The notes: generated by a model from the letters alone, not told the origin. A DNA stretch of 8,057 nucleotides from Candidatus Colimorpha onthohippi (GCA_018064565.1 JAGHVA010000057.1:1-8057); one strand, 5' to 3'; positions 1-7,597 are shown, counted from the stretch's first letter. Made by a program: numbers and translations.

Positions 1-1123
1 AGATACGGCAATCCACGTTCACGCCATCCACGATACTCTTTTCAAGGGTGTAGTTGACGATGCGGTTGTTGTTGAAGAATGCCAGGGTTTCGGGAACTGG
101 AGTCGCTGTAAGACCTATCATCTTGGCAGTGGAGAAGTAGTCGAGCACCCTCTTCCAGTTGCCGTAGATGCTGCGGTGGCACTCGTCGATGATTATAACA
201 TCAAAGAAATCCTTGGGCAGAGTCGGTTTCTCTGGGAGTTCTACAGGTGTGTCGTTGTCGTCGTTGTCATCGTCGTCGGTATCAGTAATCTCTTCGCCCT
301 TCAGCAAAGAGAAAAGGCGCTGAATGGTAGAGATTACCACATTGCTGTCGCTTGGTATCTTGGCAGACTTCAAGCGGTTGACGGTATAGATGGTGTTGAA
401 TGGGTCGCCAGTTTCTGTCAGTCGGAACATGCCGAACTCTCCTTCGGCCTGTTTGCCGAGGTTGTTGCGGTCCACCAGAAAAAGGATTCGCCTCATGGGC
501 GTATATGCCAGGAATCTATATGATGCCAAACAAGCTGTGTATGTCTTACCAGAGCCCGTTGCCAGCACCATCAGGGCTTTGTTCTGACCTGCGCGAAACG
601 ACCGTTCAAGTTCTGTAATTGCCTCAAACTGGCAGTCTCGTAGTCCTTTCCGCTTTAGAGTGGGCAGCCCTGCGTATAGGTCTTCGATGCCAAGTATCTT
701 GCATAGTTCCTTGGGAGTATGGATACGATTTATCAATACCGTATTCCGTTCGTCGGTGCGAAAATCTACAAAGTACGTCTCTTCTCCGTTTGATTGGTAT
801 CCAAATGGTAGGGGTTTTTGCCATGTCGGATAGCAGTCAGGAACTCCACGAGTATATCCGTATGTCTGGTCGCAGACTGCGGTAGATGTTACATCAACGT
901 CTGCCCGTTTGGCTTCAAGTACACCTATGGCTTTTCCGTTGATAAATAGGAAGTAGTCGGCTTCCTTGTTGCCATTCAAAAGTCCTTCACGAATGGCGGC
1001 GGCAGTAATAGTTGGCGAATAGAAGTCTCTATCCACCACCTGCCAACCGGCTTCTTCAAACATCTGGTCTATCTTAATCCTTGCTTTCTCTTCGGGAGTC
1101 ATGTTATTTTTCTTTATTGCCAT
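1..1123 (-). CDS. hsdR: Type I restriction endonuclease, R (motor/nuclease) subunit, N-terminal part
   Basis: The first 374 codons of HsdR are open without interruption and run off the left edge. HsdR is the subunit that cuts DNA and translocates it using ATP, in complex with HsdM and HsdS. Seen in the translation: a PD-(D/E)xK-type nuclease core near the N-terminus (D56 and E70-A-K72 in GVLEAK); a Q-like element DCQFEAI (163-169); Walker A ATGSGKT (188-194); motif Ia around ILFLVDRN (213-220); VVISTIQRL (262-270); motif II DECH (313-316) in DECHRSIYGNW; and motif III GLTATP (337-342). An acidic linker (DTDDDDNDDND, 281-291) lies just before motif II. The pattern resembles EcoEI/EcoAI-like R subunits; this is inference from motif spacing. 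The start is the ATG at 1123; an in-frame ATG at 1132 would add three residues (MCN). No Shine-Dalgarno sequence is visible. The frame shows no lesion, but the second RecA domain and C-terminus lie outside the window. hsdM and hsdS are not visible. Confidence 0.93.
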   Translation of the reverse strand, partial: MAIKKNNMTPEEKARIKIDQMFEEAGWQVVDRDFYSPTITAAAIREGLLNGNKEADYFLFINGKAIGVLEAKRADVDVTSTAVCDQTYGYTRGVPDCYPTWQKPLPFGYQSNGEETYFVDFRTDERNTVLINRIHTPKELCKILGIEDLYAGLPTLKRKGLRDCQFEAITELERSFRAGQNKALMVLATGSGKTYTACLASYRFLAYTPMRRILFLVDRNNLGKQAEGEFGMFRLTETGDPFNTIYTVNRLKSAKIPSDSNVVISTIQRLFSLLKGEEITDTDDDDNDDNDTPVELPEKPTLPKDFFDVIIIDECHRSIYGNWKRVLDYFSTAKMIGLTATPVPETLAFFNNNRIVNYTLEKSIVDGVNVDCRI

Positions 1124-1150
1124 GTTACACATTGCAACGGTTCTTACTGC

Positions 1151-1290
1151 CTATTCGGTGTAGCGCAACAAGATGTTGAAGGTGGCGGCTGGGCGGGCAT
1201 GGTCGCGCAGTGTGGCGCATGCGTATTGTCGATATATCTTGGAGTTATGGAGTTGAACAATTCTTTTTTCTTCCTTTTTCTTTGTCTTTG
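1151..1290 (-). other. hsdR leader with GC-rich, open but start-less reading frame
   Basis: The 306-bp gap between hsdR and the PII-like gene (1124-1429) holds, in transcription order, a terminator, a promoter and this leader. On the minus strand the hsdR frame is open from the stop at 1334-1336 down to TAG at 1151-1153. It reads ...KIYRQYACATLRDHARPAA... and ends ...NILLRYTE-stop. There is no ATG, GTG or convincing TTG that could start it upstream of this stretch. The part from about 1151 to 1225 is clearly richer in G+C than its AT-rich surroundings and reads like protein, which suggests the tail of a lost gene. Two other short minus-strand ORFs begin with ATG here (1220 to 1125, 31 aa; 1200 to 1144, 18 aa); neither looks like a known protein. 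It may be a gene remnant, a leader peptide region, or chance. I do not recognise it. Confidence 0.3.
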
Positions 1291-1323
1291 CAAAGATATG
1301 AAAAAAAACTATTGATTTTCTAA
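1291..1323 (-). promoter_or_regulatory. Bacteroides-type promoter for hsdR
   Basis: On the minus strand, 1298-1291 reads TATCTTTG, an exact match to the Bacteroidetes -7 element TAnnTTTG used by the major sigma factor. About 21 nt upstream lies TTAG (1323-1320), a poor match to the -33 TTTG box. Transcription would begin near 1284, giving an untranslated leader of about 160 nt before hsdR. The box overlaps a 12-bp perfect palindrome, TCTTTGCAAAGA (1285-1296). It sits just downstream of the efflux-operon terminator, the right place for an independent hsdR promoter. Confidence 0.55.
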
Positions 1324-1350
1324 AAATAATAGCCTAAAGAAGATTGATAC

Positions 1351-1387
1351 AACAAAAAAACAGGAGCCGCTGTGTTTGCGACTCCTG
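1351..1387 (-). terminator. Rho-independent terminator of the efflux operon
   Basis: On the minus strand, CAGGAGTCGC (1387-1378) pairs with GCGGCTCCTG (1370-1361) to give a 10-bp GC-rich stem with one U-G wobble and a 7-nt loop. Seven T residues follow directly (1360-1354). It begins 42 nt after the stop codon of the PII-like gene, so it closes the operon and separates it from the hsdR promoter. On the plus strand the same stem is followed, after six bases, by a run of T (from 1394), so it could work in both directions, although no plus-strand gene is evident here. Confidence 0.88.
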
Positions 1388-1429
1388 CATGTCTTTTTTT
1401 TTTGAGCATAGATCGCCTACGCAAATTGG

Positions 1430-1723
1430 TTATACCATCTGCTCAATATTCCAGACAAAGGCGCGTACACCTACTTCTGTGTTGCGCAAATCAAGCTTGT
1501 GGACGCTTTCAAGCAGCGATGCTACCTTTTCGTCTTCAATCACTGTTATGATGGCATTGTTCATCTCTGGCCAAGTATGAGTGCCGTGATGAGGGTCTCC
1601 ATCGATATGCCCACGACCTTGTACATTTTCAAAAAATGTATAGCCGCGTATCTCAAGCCGGTCAAGCATGTACTCTACACGTTCGGTATTGGCTTGGTTA
1701 TATACTATCATTACACTTTTCAT
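1430..1723 (-). CDS. PII-like (GlnB-superfamily) small protein linked to the RND pump
   Basis: A 97-aa soluble protein with no signal peptide or membrane segment. The sequence fits a PII/CutA-like ferredoxin fold, beta-alpha-beta twice: strand MKSVMIVYN (1-9), helix TERVEYMLDRLEI (13-25), strand to about 34, a loop of about 20 residues, strand NNAIITVIED (55-64), helix KVASLLESVHKL (66-77), and a final strand GVRAFVWNI (85-93). The loop, which sits where PII proteins carry the T-loop, is rich in His, Asp and Gly (GHIDGDPHHGTHTW, 38-51). The uridylylated-Tyr region and the ATP-binding TGKxGDGK-type motif of classical GlnB/GlnK are absent. PII-like genes beside heavy-metal RND pumps are a described group (PII-NG); assignment to that group is inference from size, fold pattern and context. 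The gene begins 23 bp after the pump stop codon and is the last gene before the terminator, so it is co-transcribed with the pump. A role in sensing or modulating the pump is plausible but unproven. Confidence 0.75.
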   Translation of the reverse strand: MKSVMIVYNQANTERVEYMLDRLEIRGYTFFENVQGRGHIDGDPHHGTHTWPEMNNAIITVIEDEKVASLLESVHKLDLRNTEVGVRAFVWNIEQMV

Positions 1724-1746
1724 AATTCATCAGTTTTGTGGCTTGT

Positions 1747-4700
1747 TTATTGTACCGGTTCTATAGTCTGCTCGCTGTCGGTTGTCTTAGGCGTCTCGTG
1801 TTGTGAGACATCTATCTCCATAAATACAAAGTTTTTACGCAGTTTTTCAAGTTTGGCTTGGTCGCCCTTCCGCTCAAACACAGCATACAGCACGGGCACT
1901 ACAATCAGTGTTACCAATGTGGATATCAGCAATCCGCCAATAACCACGATACCCATTGTTACCCATATCTCTGATCCTTCGCTCTTACTCATTGCCATAG
2001 GTATCATACCCAATATAGTGGTGAATGCTGTCATCATCACAGGACGTAAACGCGACTCTCCAGAAAGGGCGATGGCCTCTCTTAACTCTATGCCACGCTC
2101 TCGCAGCAAGTTGATATAGTCAACAAGCACAATACCATTCTTAACAACAATACCGATAAGCAGTACGATACCAAGCGACCCAACCATGTCAAGGTTTTCG
2201 CCAGTAACAAGCAATGCCAAGATGGCTCCCGTTAGTGCAAATGGTATCGACATCATGATGATAAACGGTTTGCTGAACGACTCAAACTGCGATGCCATCA
2301 CGATATAAACCAGCATGATAATCAGCAATCCTAACATCAACATATCGGACGAGGTCTTTTGCTGGTCTTCGTAACTGCCAGCCAATGCTACATGGATATC
2401 TTGTGGGATTGACATTTTTTTCAACTCTTCTTTGACGCTCGCTCCCAATTCGCCTAACGATACATTATATGGTGTAACAGCTAATGTAAGGTAGCGCTGG
2501 CGGTTCTTTCGCTCAATAGTAGGCGGACACCAGTATTCCTCGATGGTAGCGAGCTCCTTCAATTTTAGTATCTTACCAGTATTGGTCATAAACGACATCT
2601 CCTCGATATCGCTCAAACTGTTGCGATAGTCTTCTTGCAAGCGCACTACGATATCATATTCCTCTCCATCTTCTTTTAGGTATCCGCAGGGCATTCCATT
2701 TACGCGGTAGCGTACGTATGTTGCTACGGTAGATCCGTTGAGCCCATGTCGCGACAATTTCTCTTTATCGAAGGTAATCTTCAACTCTGCACGGTCCTCA
2801 TCCCTACTTACTTTAATATCACGGGCTCCTGCTATATTTTTCTGGATACGATGTTTTAACTCGTTCGTAAACTGATTTGTTTTGTCAAAATCGTAACCAT
2901 ACACTTCTATGCTGAGGTTGTTGCCTGCTCCCATTCCACTGGCAGTGGATACTTGATAATTGATCACCTCGGCATATTTTGACAAGATGTGTCGCACTTC
3001 CTCAGCCATTACAAACAAGCTCTTGCCATTGTACCGCTCATATTTCTTGGTGGTACGTACACTCATGCTAATCTTGTTGTTGGTGGTGCTGTTGAATAGT
3101 GCAGCAAATCCTGCATCATCGTTGGAACCAGCCGATGTGGATAATACTAATAGGTCTTTTCCTAAAGCATCTTGGATCTCTTTCTCAATAGAGCGCGCTA
3201 CTTTGAGGGTCTCTTCTATACGCGTGCCTCGCTGTAGTTCGATGGTTATCGACATGCTTCCATTGTCCTGCTCTTTCATAAAGTCCATACCAACAGCTCC
3301 CATGCCCATGGGAATCATTGAAATGACAAAAATTGAAAAGGCTATAAGCAATGTTATCCGCTTGTGTCCCAAACACCATCTTAACACATTGGCATACCAA
3401 GCTTCTACACGGCTGAATACTTTTCCTAACGTGTTGTCAAAGGTAATCTTTTTGCTGGCTTTCTTGGCTTTGTAGGCGGCCTCCTCCTCTTTGTTGACAA
3501 AGAATGGAACCGCTTTCAGCATCTTTGAACACAGCATCGGGGTCAGCGAGATAGCTGTTCCTGTAGATACGCATACCACTATGGTAACAATCCAACCTAA
3601 CTCTTTGAAGAAGATTCCCGCCATTCCTGGAAGCATGGTGAGCGGCACAAACACCGCAACCAGCACTAATGTCGTGGCTATAACAGATGTCCACACCTCG
3701 TTGGTACCATATATGGCTGCCTCGCGAGGGCTCTCGCCGCGCGACACATGCTTGGTTACATTCTCTAACACCACGATGGCATCGTCAACAACCATTCCAA
3801 TGGCTACGGTTAGCGATGCCATCGATATGATATTGAGCGAGCTGTCGGATAAAAACAGATAGATAAATGATGTTACTAACGAAATAGGTATGGTGATACC
3901 GATGATGATGGTGCTTCGCCAGTCGCCCAAAAATATGAAAACCACCAAGACCACAAAGAGCAATGCGTAAAAGATTGATTCTGCCAATCCGTTGATTGCA
4001 TTTTCAATCTCAACCGATCCATCTCGGATAAGCAATACGTTGATATCTGGTGGTAATGTCGGCTTAATCTCGGCCATCTTTTTGTGAACGGATCTCGCAA
4101 TAGCTACGGTGTTGGCTCCAGTCTGTTTTGAAATGATGAGACGAGCACCATCTTTACTATTGATTTTCTCGTCGAGACTGAGGTCTTTAATCGTGTCTCG
4201 CACGGTTGCTAAATCTCTTACAAATATCTCTTTGCCCCCTTTGTTGGCCACTACGATATTTCCAATCTCACTGCTCTCGTCATATTCTCCTTTTACGCGC
4301 ATCTGGTATTGCTCTTTGCCCATCTTGATGGTACCAGATGCCAAATCGAGATTGTTCGATGCTATCGCGTTGCCTACCACCTCTACACTCAATCCATAAG
4401 CATCCAGTTGCTGAGGATTCAAGTCGATATAGATATAGCGCTCGGGTGCTCCACTTACGGACAAATTGCCTATACCATCAATACGTTTCAACTCGTTGGT
4501 AACATTGTCGTCGATGATTTTCTCAAGACCAGAATAACTCTCATTAGCAGTAAATCCAAACTGAAGGATTGGCATCATGTTGCTGTTGAGTTTCAATATC
4601 ATAGGTCTTGATACACCGTCGGGCAGGTTGTCATATACGAGGTCAACATAACTTCTGATGTCGTTCAACGCCTCATCGAGGTTCATTCCCCATTCAAATT

Positions 4701-4980
4701 CAAGGGTAACAACGGATAAGTTGTCTTTGGATGTAGATGTTATGTTTTTTAGTCCATCTACCGAGTTGAGCGAGTTCTCAATGATTTTGGTAACATTGGT
4801 CTCCAATTCGCTGGCATTCGCTCCAGCGTATGTTGTCATCACTGTTACGTATGGCGGATCCATCTCTGGCATCTGGTCAATTGGCAGTTGCAAGAGCGAA
4901 AACAATCCCATGACGATAACAGCCACAAAGATAAGTGCGGTTGTGATTGGTTTATTGATTGCAGTTTTGTATATTGCCAT
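1747..4980 (-). CDS. RND-family efflux transporter, inner-membrane permease (AcrB/MexB type)
   Basis: A 1077-aa proton-driven pump that moves substrates from the periplasm or membrane into the outer-membrane channel. It has the full RND duplication: TM1 (about 13-31), a large periplasmic domain (about 32-333), TM2-TM6 (about 335-485), a basic cytoplasmic loop (about 495-540, KEEEAAYKAKKASKK), TM7 (541-560), a second periplasmic domain (about 561-876), and TM8-TM12 (about 879-1033). The proton-relay residues are in place: D399 and D400 in GMVVDDAIVVLEN (TM4), K947 in GIVVKNGIVLVDY (TM10), and T984 in MTAFTTILGMIPMA (TM11). The DD pair favours the hydrophobe/amphiphile (HAE, drug-type) class over heavy-metal CusA-type pumps, which have a single Asp there. 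A hydrophilic cytoplasmic tail of about 44 residues follows TM12. Length is normal and the frame intact. The ATG start gives MAIYKTAINKP, typical of the family. The substrate cannot be told from sequence. Confidence 0.96.
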   Translation of the reverse strand: MAIYKTAINKPITTALIFVAVIVMGLFSLLQLPIDQMPEMDPPYVTVMTTYAGANASELETNVTKIIENSLNSVDGLKNITSTSKDNLSVVTLEFEWGMNLDEALNDIRSYVDLVYDNLPDGVSRPMILKLNSNMMPILQFGFTANESYSGLEKIIDDNVTNELKRIDGIGNLSVSGAPERYIYIDLNPQQLDAYGLSVEVVGNAIASNNLDLASGTIKMGKEQYQMRVKGEYDESSEIGNIVVANKGGKEIFVRDLATVRDTIKDLSLDEKINSKDGARLIISKQTGANTVAIARSVHKKMAEIKPTLPPDINVLLIRDGSVEIENAINGLAESIFYALLFVVLVVFIFLGDWRSTIIIGITIPISLVTSFIYLFLSDSSLNIISMASLTVAIGMVVDDAIVVLENVTKHVSRGESPREAAIYGTNEVWTSVIATTLVLVAVFVPLTMLPGMAGIFFKELGWIVTIVVCVSTGTAISLTPMLCSKMLKAVPFFVNKEEEAAYKAKKASKKITFDNTLGKVFSRVEAWYANVLRWCLGHKRITLLIAFSIFVISMIPMGMGAVGMDFMKEQDNGSMSITIELQRGTRIEETLKVARSIEKEIQDALGKDLLVLSTSAGSNDDAGFAALFNSTTNNKISMSVRTTKKYERYNGKSLFVMAEEVRHILSKYAEVINYQVSTASGMGAGNNLSIEVYGYDFDKTNQFTNELKHRIQKNIAGARDIKVSRDEDRAELKITFDKEKLSRHGLNGSTVATYVRYRVNGMPCGYLKEDGEEYDIVVRLQEDYRNSLSDIEEMSFMTNTGKILKLKELATIEEYWCPPTIERKNRQRYLTLAVTPYNVSLGELGASVKEELKKMSIPQDIHVALAGSYEDQQKTSSDMLMLGLLIIMLVYIVMASQFESFSKPFIIMMSIPFALTGAILALLVTGENLDMVGSLGIVLLIGIVVKNGIVLVDYINLLRERGIELREAIALSGESRLRPVMMTAFTTILGMIPMAMSKSEGSEIWVTMGIVVIGGLLISTLVTLIVVPVLYAVFERKGDQAKLEKLRKNFVFMEIDVSQHETPKTTDSEQTIEPVQ

Positions 4981-5040
4981 TGTTTTTGTGTTTTATTAGT
5001 ATATTTTTGTTTGCGCGGTAATGCGCTCTTTGCGATGCGA

Positions 5041-6087
5041 TTATTGCATGATGTTCAGCGCACTGCCATCAACCAGTCTGGCTTGTCCTGCCACGATAAG
5101 CTGGTCGCCTTCTTTAATATCTCCTGATTGAACGGGAATAATCTCAATCTTGTCGTCAAAACGCTGTCCTAATGTTACTGATACACGACGTGCTTTGCCC
5201 TCATTGTTTACAAAAACATAGCGGTCGTTGCTTCCCGTGAGTTTTAGTACACTTTGATAAGGTACCAAGATGGCATTCATCTCGCCCAAAGCCAAAGTGG
5301 TGCGAACATACATGCCTGGACGTAACTTCTCGTTACCATTGGGAATGCTAATCTTGACTTGGAATGTGTGTGTGGAAGCATCTATGGTTGGGTAAACAAT
5401 CTCGATGCTACCACTGAATTCGGATTCAGGATAGATATCGCTGGCTATAGCCACTTTCATGCCTGTGTGTACCAATGGGTAGTAACTCTCAGGAATACTG
5501 ATTATGGCTTTTAGTTTGTTGATTTGTGTCAGCGTCAATATAGGCTGTCCGGTGTACATCTCGCCATCCTCAAAGTTCTTTGCACTGATTACTCCTGAAA
5601 ACTGAGCTTTTACGAAAGTGTTGGCATCCTGGAATTTCTCTGTCTCCACAAGCTGCTCGTAGCTGGCTTTCGTTTGGTCATATACTTGTTCGCTGACATT
5701 GCCCGACTGGCGCAAGGCTATGATTCGATCCAACTCTACCTTGGTGCTGTTGAGGGTGATGCGTGTAGTGTTGAGTTGCGTCTGATCCATTCGTACAAGC
5801 ATAGCACCTTTGGCTACACGGCTGCCAACCTCTACAAATATGTGGTCAATATGCCCAGTTATAGATGGTGCGATGTCCATCTTCTCGTATCCTTCGAGTG
5901 TAGAGGATACCTCCAACCGTTTGGCAATACGCTCGCTTTGTAATGTTAGTACTTTTACGTTCTCAGTCTCTTTTGTAATTGACGCAGAATCAGCTGATGT
6001 GGCTTCGCCTTTTCCGCCACACCCATTTATACTATTGATGGTAATCAATGCTAATGCCATGTAGGCAAATTTCACAACTTTATTCAT
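5041..6087 (-). CDS. RND efflux membrane-fusion (periplasmic adaptor) lipoprotein, HlyD/AcrA family
   Basis: A 348-aa adaptor that joins the inner-membrane pump to the TolC-like channel. A lipoprotein signal peptide is visible: MNKVVKFAYMALAL..., a hydrophobic core and a lipobox ending INGC, with Cys23 as the lipidated residue. Then come the first lipoyl half (about 62-106, VEVGSRVAKGAMLVRMDQTQL), a short alpha-hairpin (about 107-150), the second lipoyl half (about 155-190, AQFSGVISAKNFEDGEMYTG), the beta-barrel (about 192-268, ending GNEKLRPGMYVRTTLALGEM) and the membrane-proximal domain (about 269-345). I chose the ATG at 6087; a TTG at 6105 extends the frame by six residues, but it would lengthen the signal peptide n-region and is less likely. 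The hairpin is short compared with AcrA, as in many Bacteroidetes adaptors. It starts 31 bp after the outer-membrane gene and ends 60 bp before the pump. Confidence 0.94.
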   Translation of the reverse strand: MNKVVKFAYMALALITINSINGCGGKGEATSADSASITKETENVKVLTLQSERIAKRLEVSSTLEGYEKMDIAPSITGHIDHIFVEVGSRVAKGAMLVRMDQTQLNTTRITLNSTKVELDRIIALRQSGNVSEQVYDQTKASYEQLVETEKFQDANTFVKAQFSGVISAKNFEDGEMYTGQPILTLTQINKLKAIISIPESYYPLVHTGMKVAIASDIYPESEFSGSIEIVYPTIDASTHTFQVKISIPNGNEKLRPGMYVRTTLALGEMNAILVPYQSVLKLTGSNDRYVFVNNEGKARRVSVTLGQRFDDKIEIIPVQSGDIKEGDQLIVAGQARLVDGSALNIMQ

Positions 6088-6118
6088 GGATTTATGTATT
6101 TTCAATTTTGAATATTGT

Positions 6119-7405
6119 TTATTCGCATAAGAGTTTTTCGAGTGATATCTGTGCGGTTATCACATTCATCACGGCTTGGACGTAGTTGCTTTGTGCTGTA
6201 ATCAAGTCGGTCGAGGCATTGGTAATCTCAAGACTGGAGGCGCGACCATACCGGTATTTCTCCGATGTGTTGTCAAGTACTCGTTTGGTGATGGTAATGT
6301 TCTCTTTCTGTATGTTGTAACTCTCAATGGCTGACGTCAAATCATAGCACAACTGGTTGTATTGGACTCTCAACCCGTCTTCAGCTTGTTGCTTGCTGTT
6401 TAATGTCTCTTGATAGGCAATACGAGCTTTCTTGATTGAGGCTATTCGGGTTCCACTTTGGAAGATGGGTAATGAAAACGTTCCTCCCACCATGTGGGGT
6501 GGTGTCATATTGAATCCCTCATCTCTGCCAAAGTAGGTCTTATTACTATATTGATAGTATGCCGATATAGTTGGTGTAAACGCCAACCATGCGGATAATA
6601 TCTGTTTTTTACTCAACTCGGCATTTTGCTGCAGCAACTGATAGTCGTGGTTTTGCTCAATATGAAATCCACCGAGTGTCATCTTTGCCATATCGTCTAT
6701 ACTGAATATCTCGTCCAACTTTGTGGTGAGTTCGATATTAGTGTTTACATCGGCTCCCAATTGGAGCAACAAGGCGTTGTATAGCATCTCAAGCGACCGG
6801 CGTTGCGTATTGATACTATTGCGCAATGAGGCTACTTGCACTGACAACTTGTCTGCATTTATCTGCTCGGCAGCCCCTGCTTTTACGCTCTCAATGGTGC
6901 TTTGCTCTAATCGCAGCATATTCGTCAAACTTGAATCAAGCAGTCCTACGATGTCCTCCATCACAAGAATGGACACATACACATTTTTTACGTCAGAAAC
7001 AGTGGCTAATTCTGTCTTTTTCCGATTGATATCACTCATATCGATGGCTATGTTCTGCAATATGACCCCCATTATCTGTTGTGCTGTGACCGCCACTGAG
7101 GCTGTCAAACTCAAAGTACCATAGGGGTTCATTGGAATCGTCATACCCGACATGTTGATATTGTATCCGCACATGTTGCTATAGTCAAACCCTAACTTGC
7201 CCTGTGGCAACAGGGTTGTAAGTGTTTCCCATTTTGCTACCTCGTTTTTCTGCACGTCAAGTGCCGCATTCTGCATCGTGTAGTTGTGTTTCAGTGCATA
7301 ATCTCGCGCATCTGTAAGCGATAGGCGTAAGGTGTTTTTCTCCTGTGCCGATATACTGCTAATGGCAAGTATTGTCAGCATTAACGTTAGTGCTTTTTTT
7401 ATCAT
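6119..7405 (-). CDS. TolC-family outer-membrane efflux protein
   Basis: A 428-aa outer-membrane channel of the tripartite pump. The N-terminus is a signal peptide (MIKKALTLMLTILAISSISA, cleavage likely before Q21). The mature protein shows the internal duplication of the OEP family: the first repeat begins with RLSLTDARDYALKHN (27-41) and has long amphipathic helices to about residue 220; the second includes the strand/helix start GGTFSLPIFQSGTR (307-320) followed by KKARIAYQETLNSK (325-338). The C-terminal KYRYGRASSLEITNA (383-397) and the final helix are typical of family members in Bacteroidetes. I took the ATG at 7405; a TTG at 7426 would add seven residues (KHKQHK region) in front of an already good signal peptide. 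No lipobox Cys is present, so it is not a lipoprotein like OprM. It is the first gene of the operon. Confidence 0.94.
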   Translation of the reverse strand: MIKKALTLMLTILAISSISAQEKNTLRLSLTDARDYALKHNYTMQNAALDVQKNEVAKWETLTTLLPQGKLGFDYSNMCGYNINMSGMTIPMNPYGTLSLTASVAVTAQQIMGVILQNIAIDMSDINRKKTELATVSDVKNVYVSILVMEDIVGLLDSSLTNMLRLEQSTIESVKAGAAEQINADKLSVQVASLRNSINTQRRSLEMLYNALLLQLGADVNTNIELTTKLDEIFSIDDMAKMTLGGFHIEQNHDYQLLQQNAELSKKQILSAWLAFTPTISAYYQYSNKTYFGRDEGFNMTPPHMVGGTFSLPIFQSGTRIASIKKARIAYQETLNSKQQAEDGLRVQYNQLCYDLTSAIESYNIQKENITITKRVLDNTSEKYRYGRASSLEITNASTDLITAQSNYVQAVMNVITAQISLEKLLCE

Positions 7406-7545
7406 TTTGTGTTGTTTGTGTTTCAAAATAATATTGCGATATACCTAAAAATGCTTTTTTTTATCGTTGTCGTATTGTGTGTTTTGTGTGTAAGTGTCTG
7501 TGTAATACATGATAAGTGCGATATGCTTACATGTTTTGAGACTTG

Positions 7546-7577
7546 CAAATTTCGCAAAAATCAACCAACCAAACAAA
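7546..7577 (-). promoter_or_regulatory. Candidate promoter of the efflux operon
   Basis: On the minus strand, TTTG (7577-7574) is followed after exactly 20 nt by GAAATTTG (7553-7546). This fits the Bacteroidetes layout TTTG-N19-21-TAnnTTTG, except that the first T of the -7 box is G. Transcription would start near 7540 with a leader of about 135 nt before the TolC-like gene. No exact TAnnTTTG occurs on this strand between 7406 and 7680. A second half-match (GATTTTTG) lies a few bases upstream. No operator-like long palindrome is visible nearby. Confidence 0.35.
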
Positions 7578-7597
7578 AAAAAATGCCGAATGGCATT
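7574..7597 (-). terminator. Likely terminator of the glycosyltransferase gene
   Basis: On the minus strand, AATGCC (7597-7592) pairs with GGCATT (7587-7582) around a 4-nt loop, and the T-tract runs from the stem end to 7575. The stem is short (6 bp) but is followed by an unbroken T run, as in intrinsic terminators. It lies 83 nt after the glycosyltransferase stop codon. The T-tract borders the putative -33 box of the efflux promoter, so the two transcription units are packed back to front. Confidence 0.65.

Noticed and set aside
176..885. Several overlapping plus-strand frames in the left region
   Set aside because: They are shadows of hsdR, which is open without a break on the minus strand and carries all expected motifs.
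1499..2119. 206-codon plus-strand open frame
   Set aside because: It is antisense to the end of the RND pump gene and to the PII-like gene, both of which have strong family matches; its translation has no recognisable domain.
2960..3475. 171-codon plus-strand open frame
   Set aside because: It lies wholly antisense inside the RND pump gene and shows no domain of its own.
5008..5025. Small inverted repeat GCGC-N6-GCGC between the adaptor and pump genes
   Set aside because: A 4-bp stem with no T-tract; too weak to call a terminator or attenuator, and the genes on each side clearly belong to one operon.
6088..6105. TTG start adding six residues to the adaptor lipoprotein
   Set aside because: The ATG at 6087 gives a normal-length lipoprotein signal peptide; the TTG extension adds nothing recognisable.
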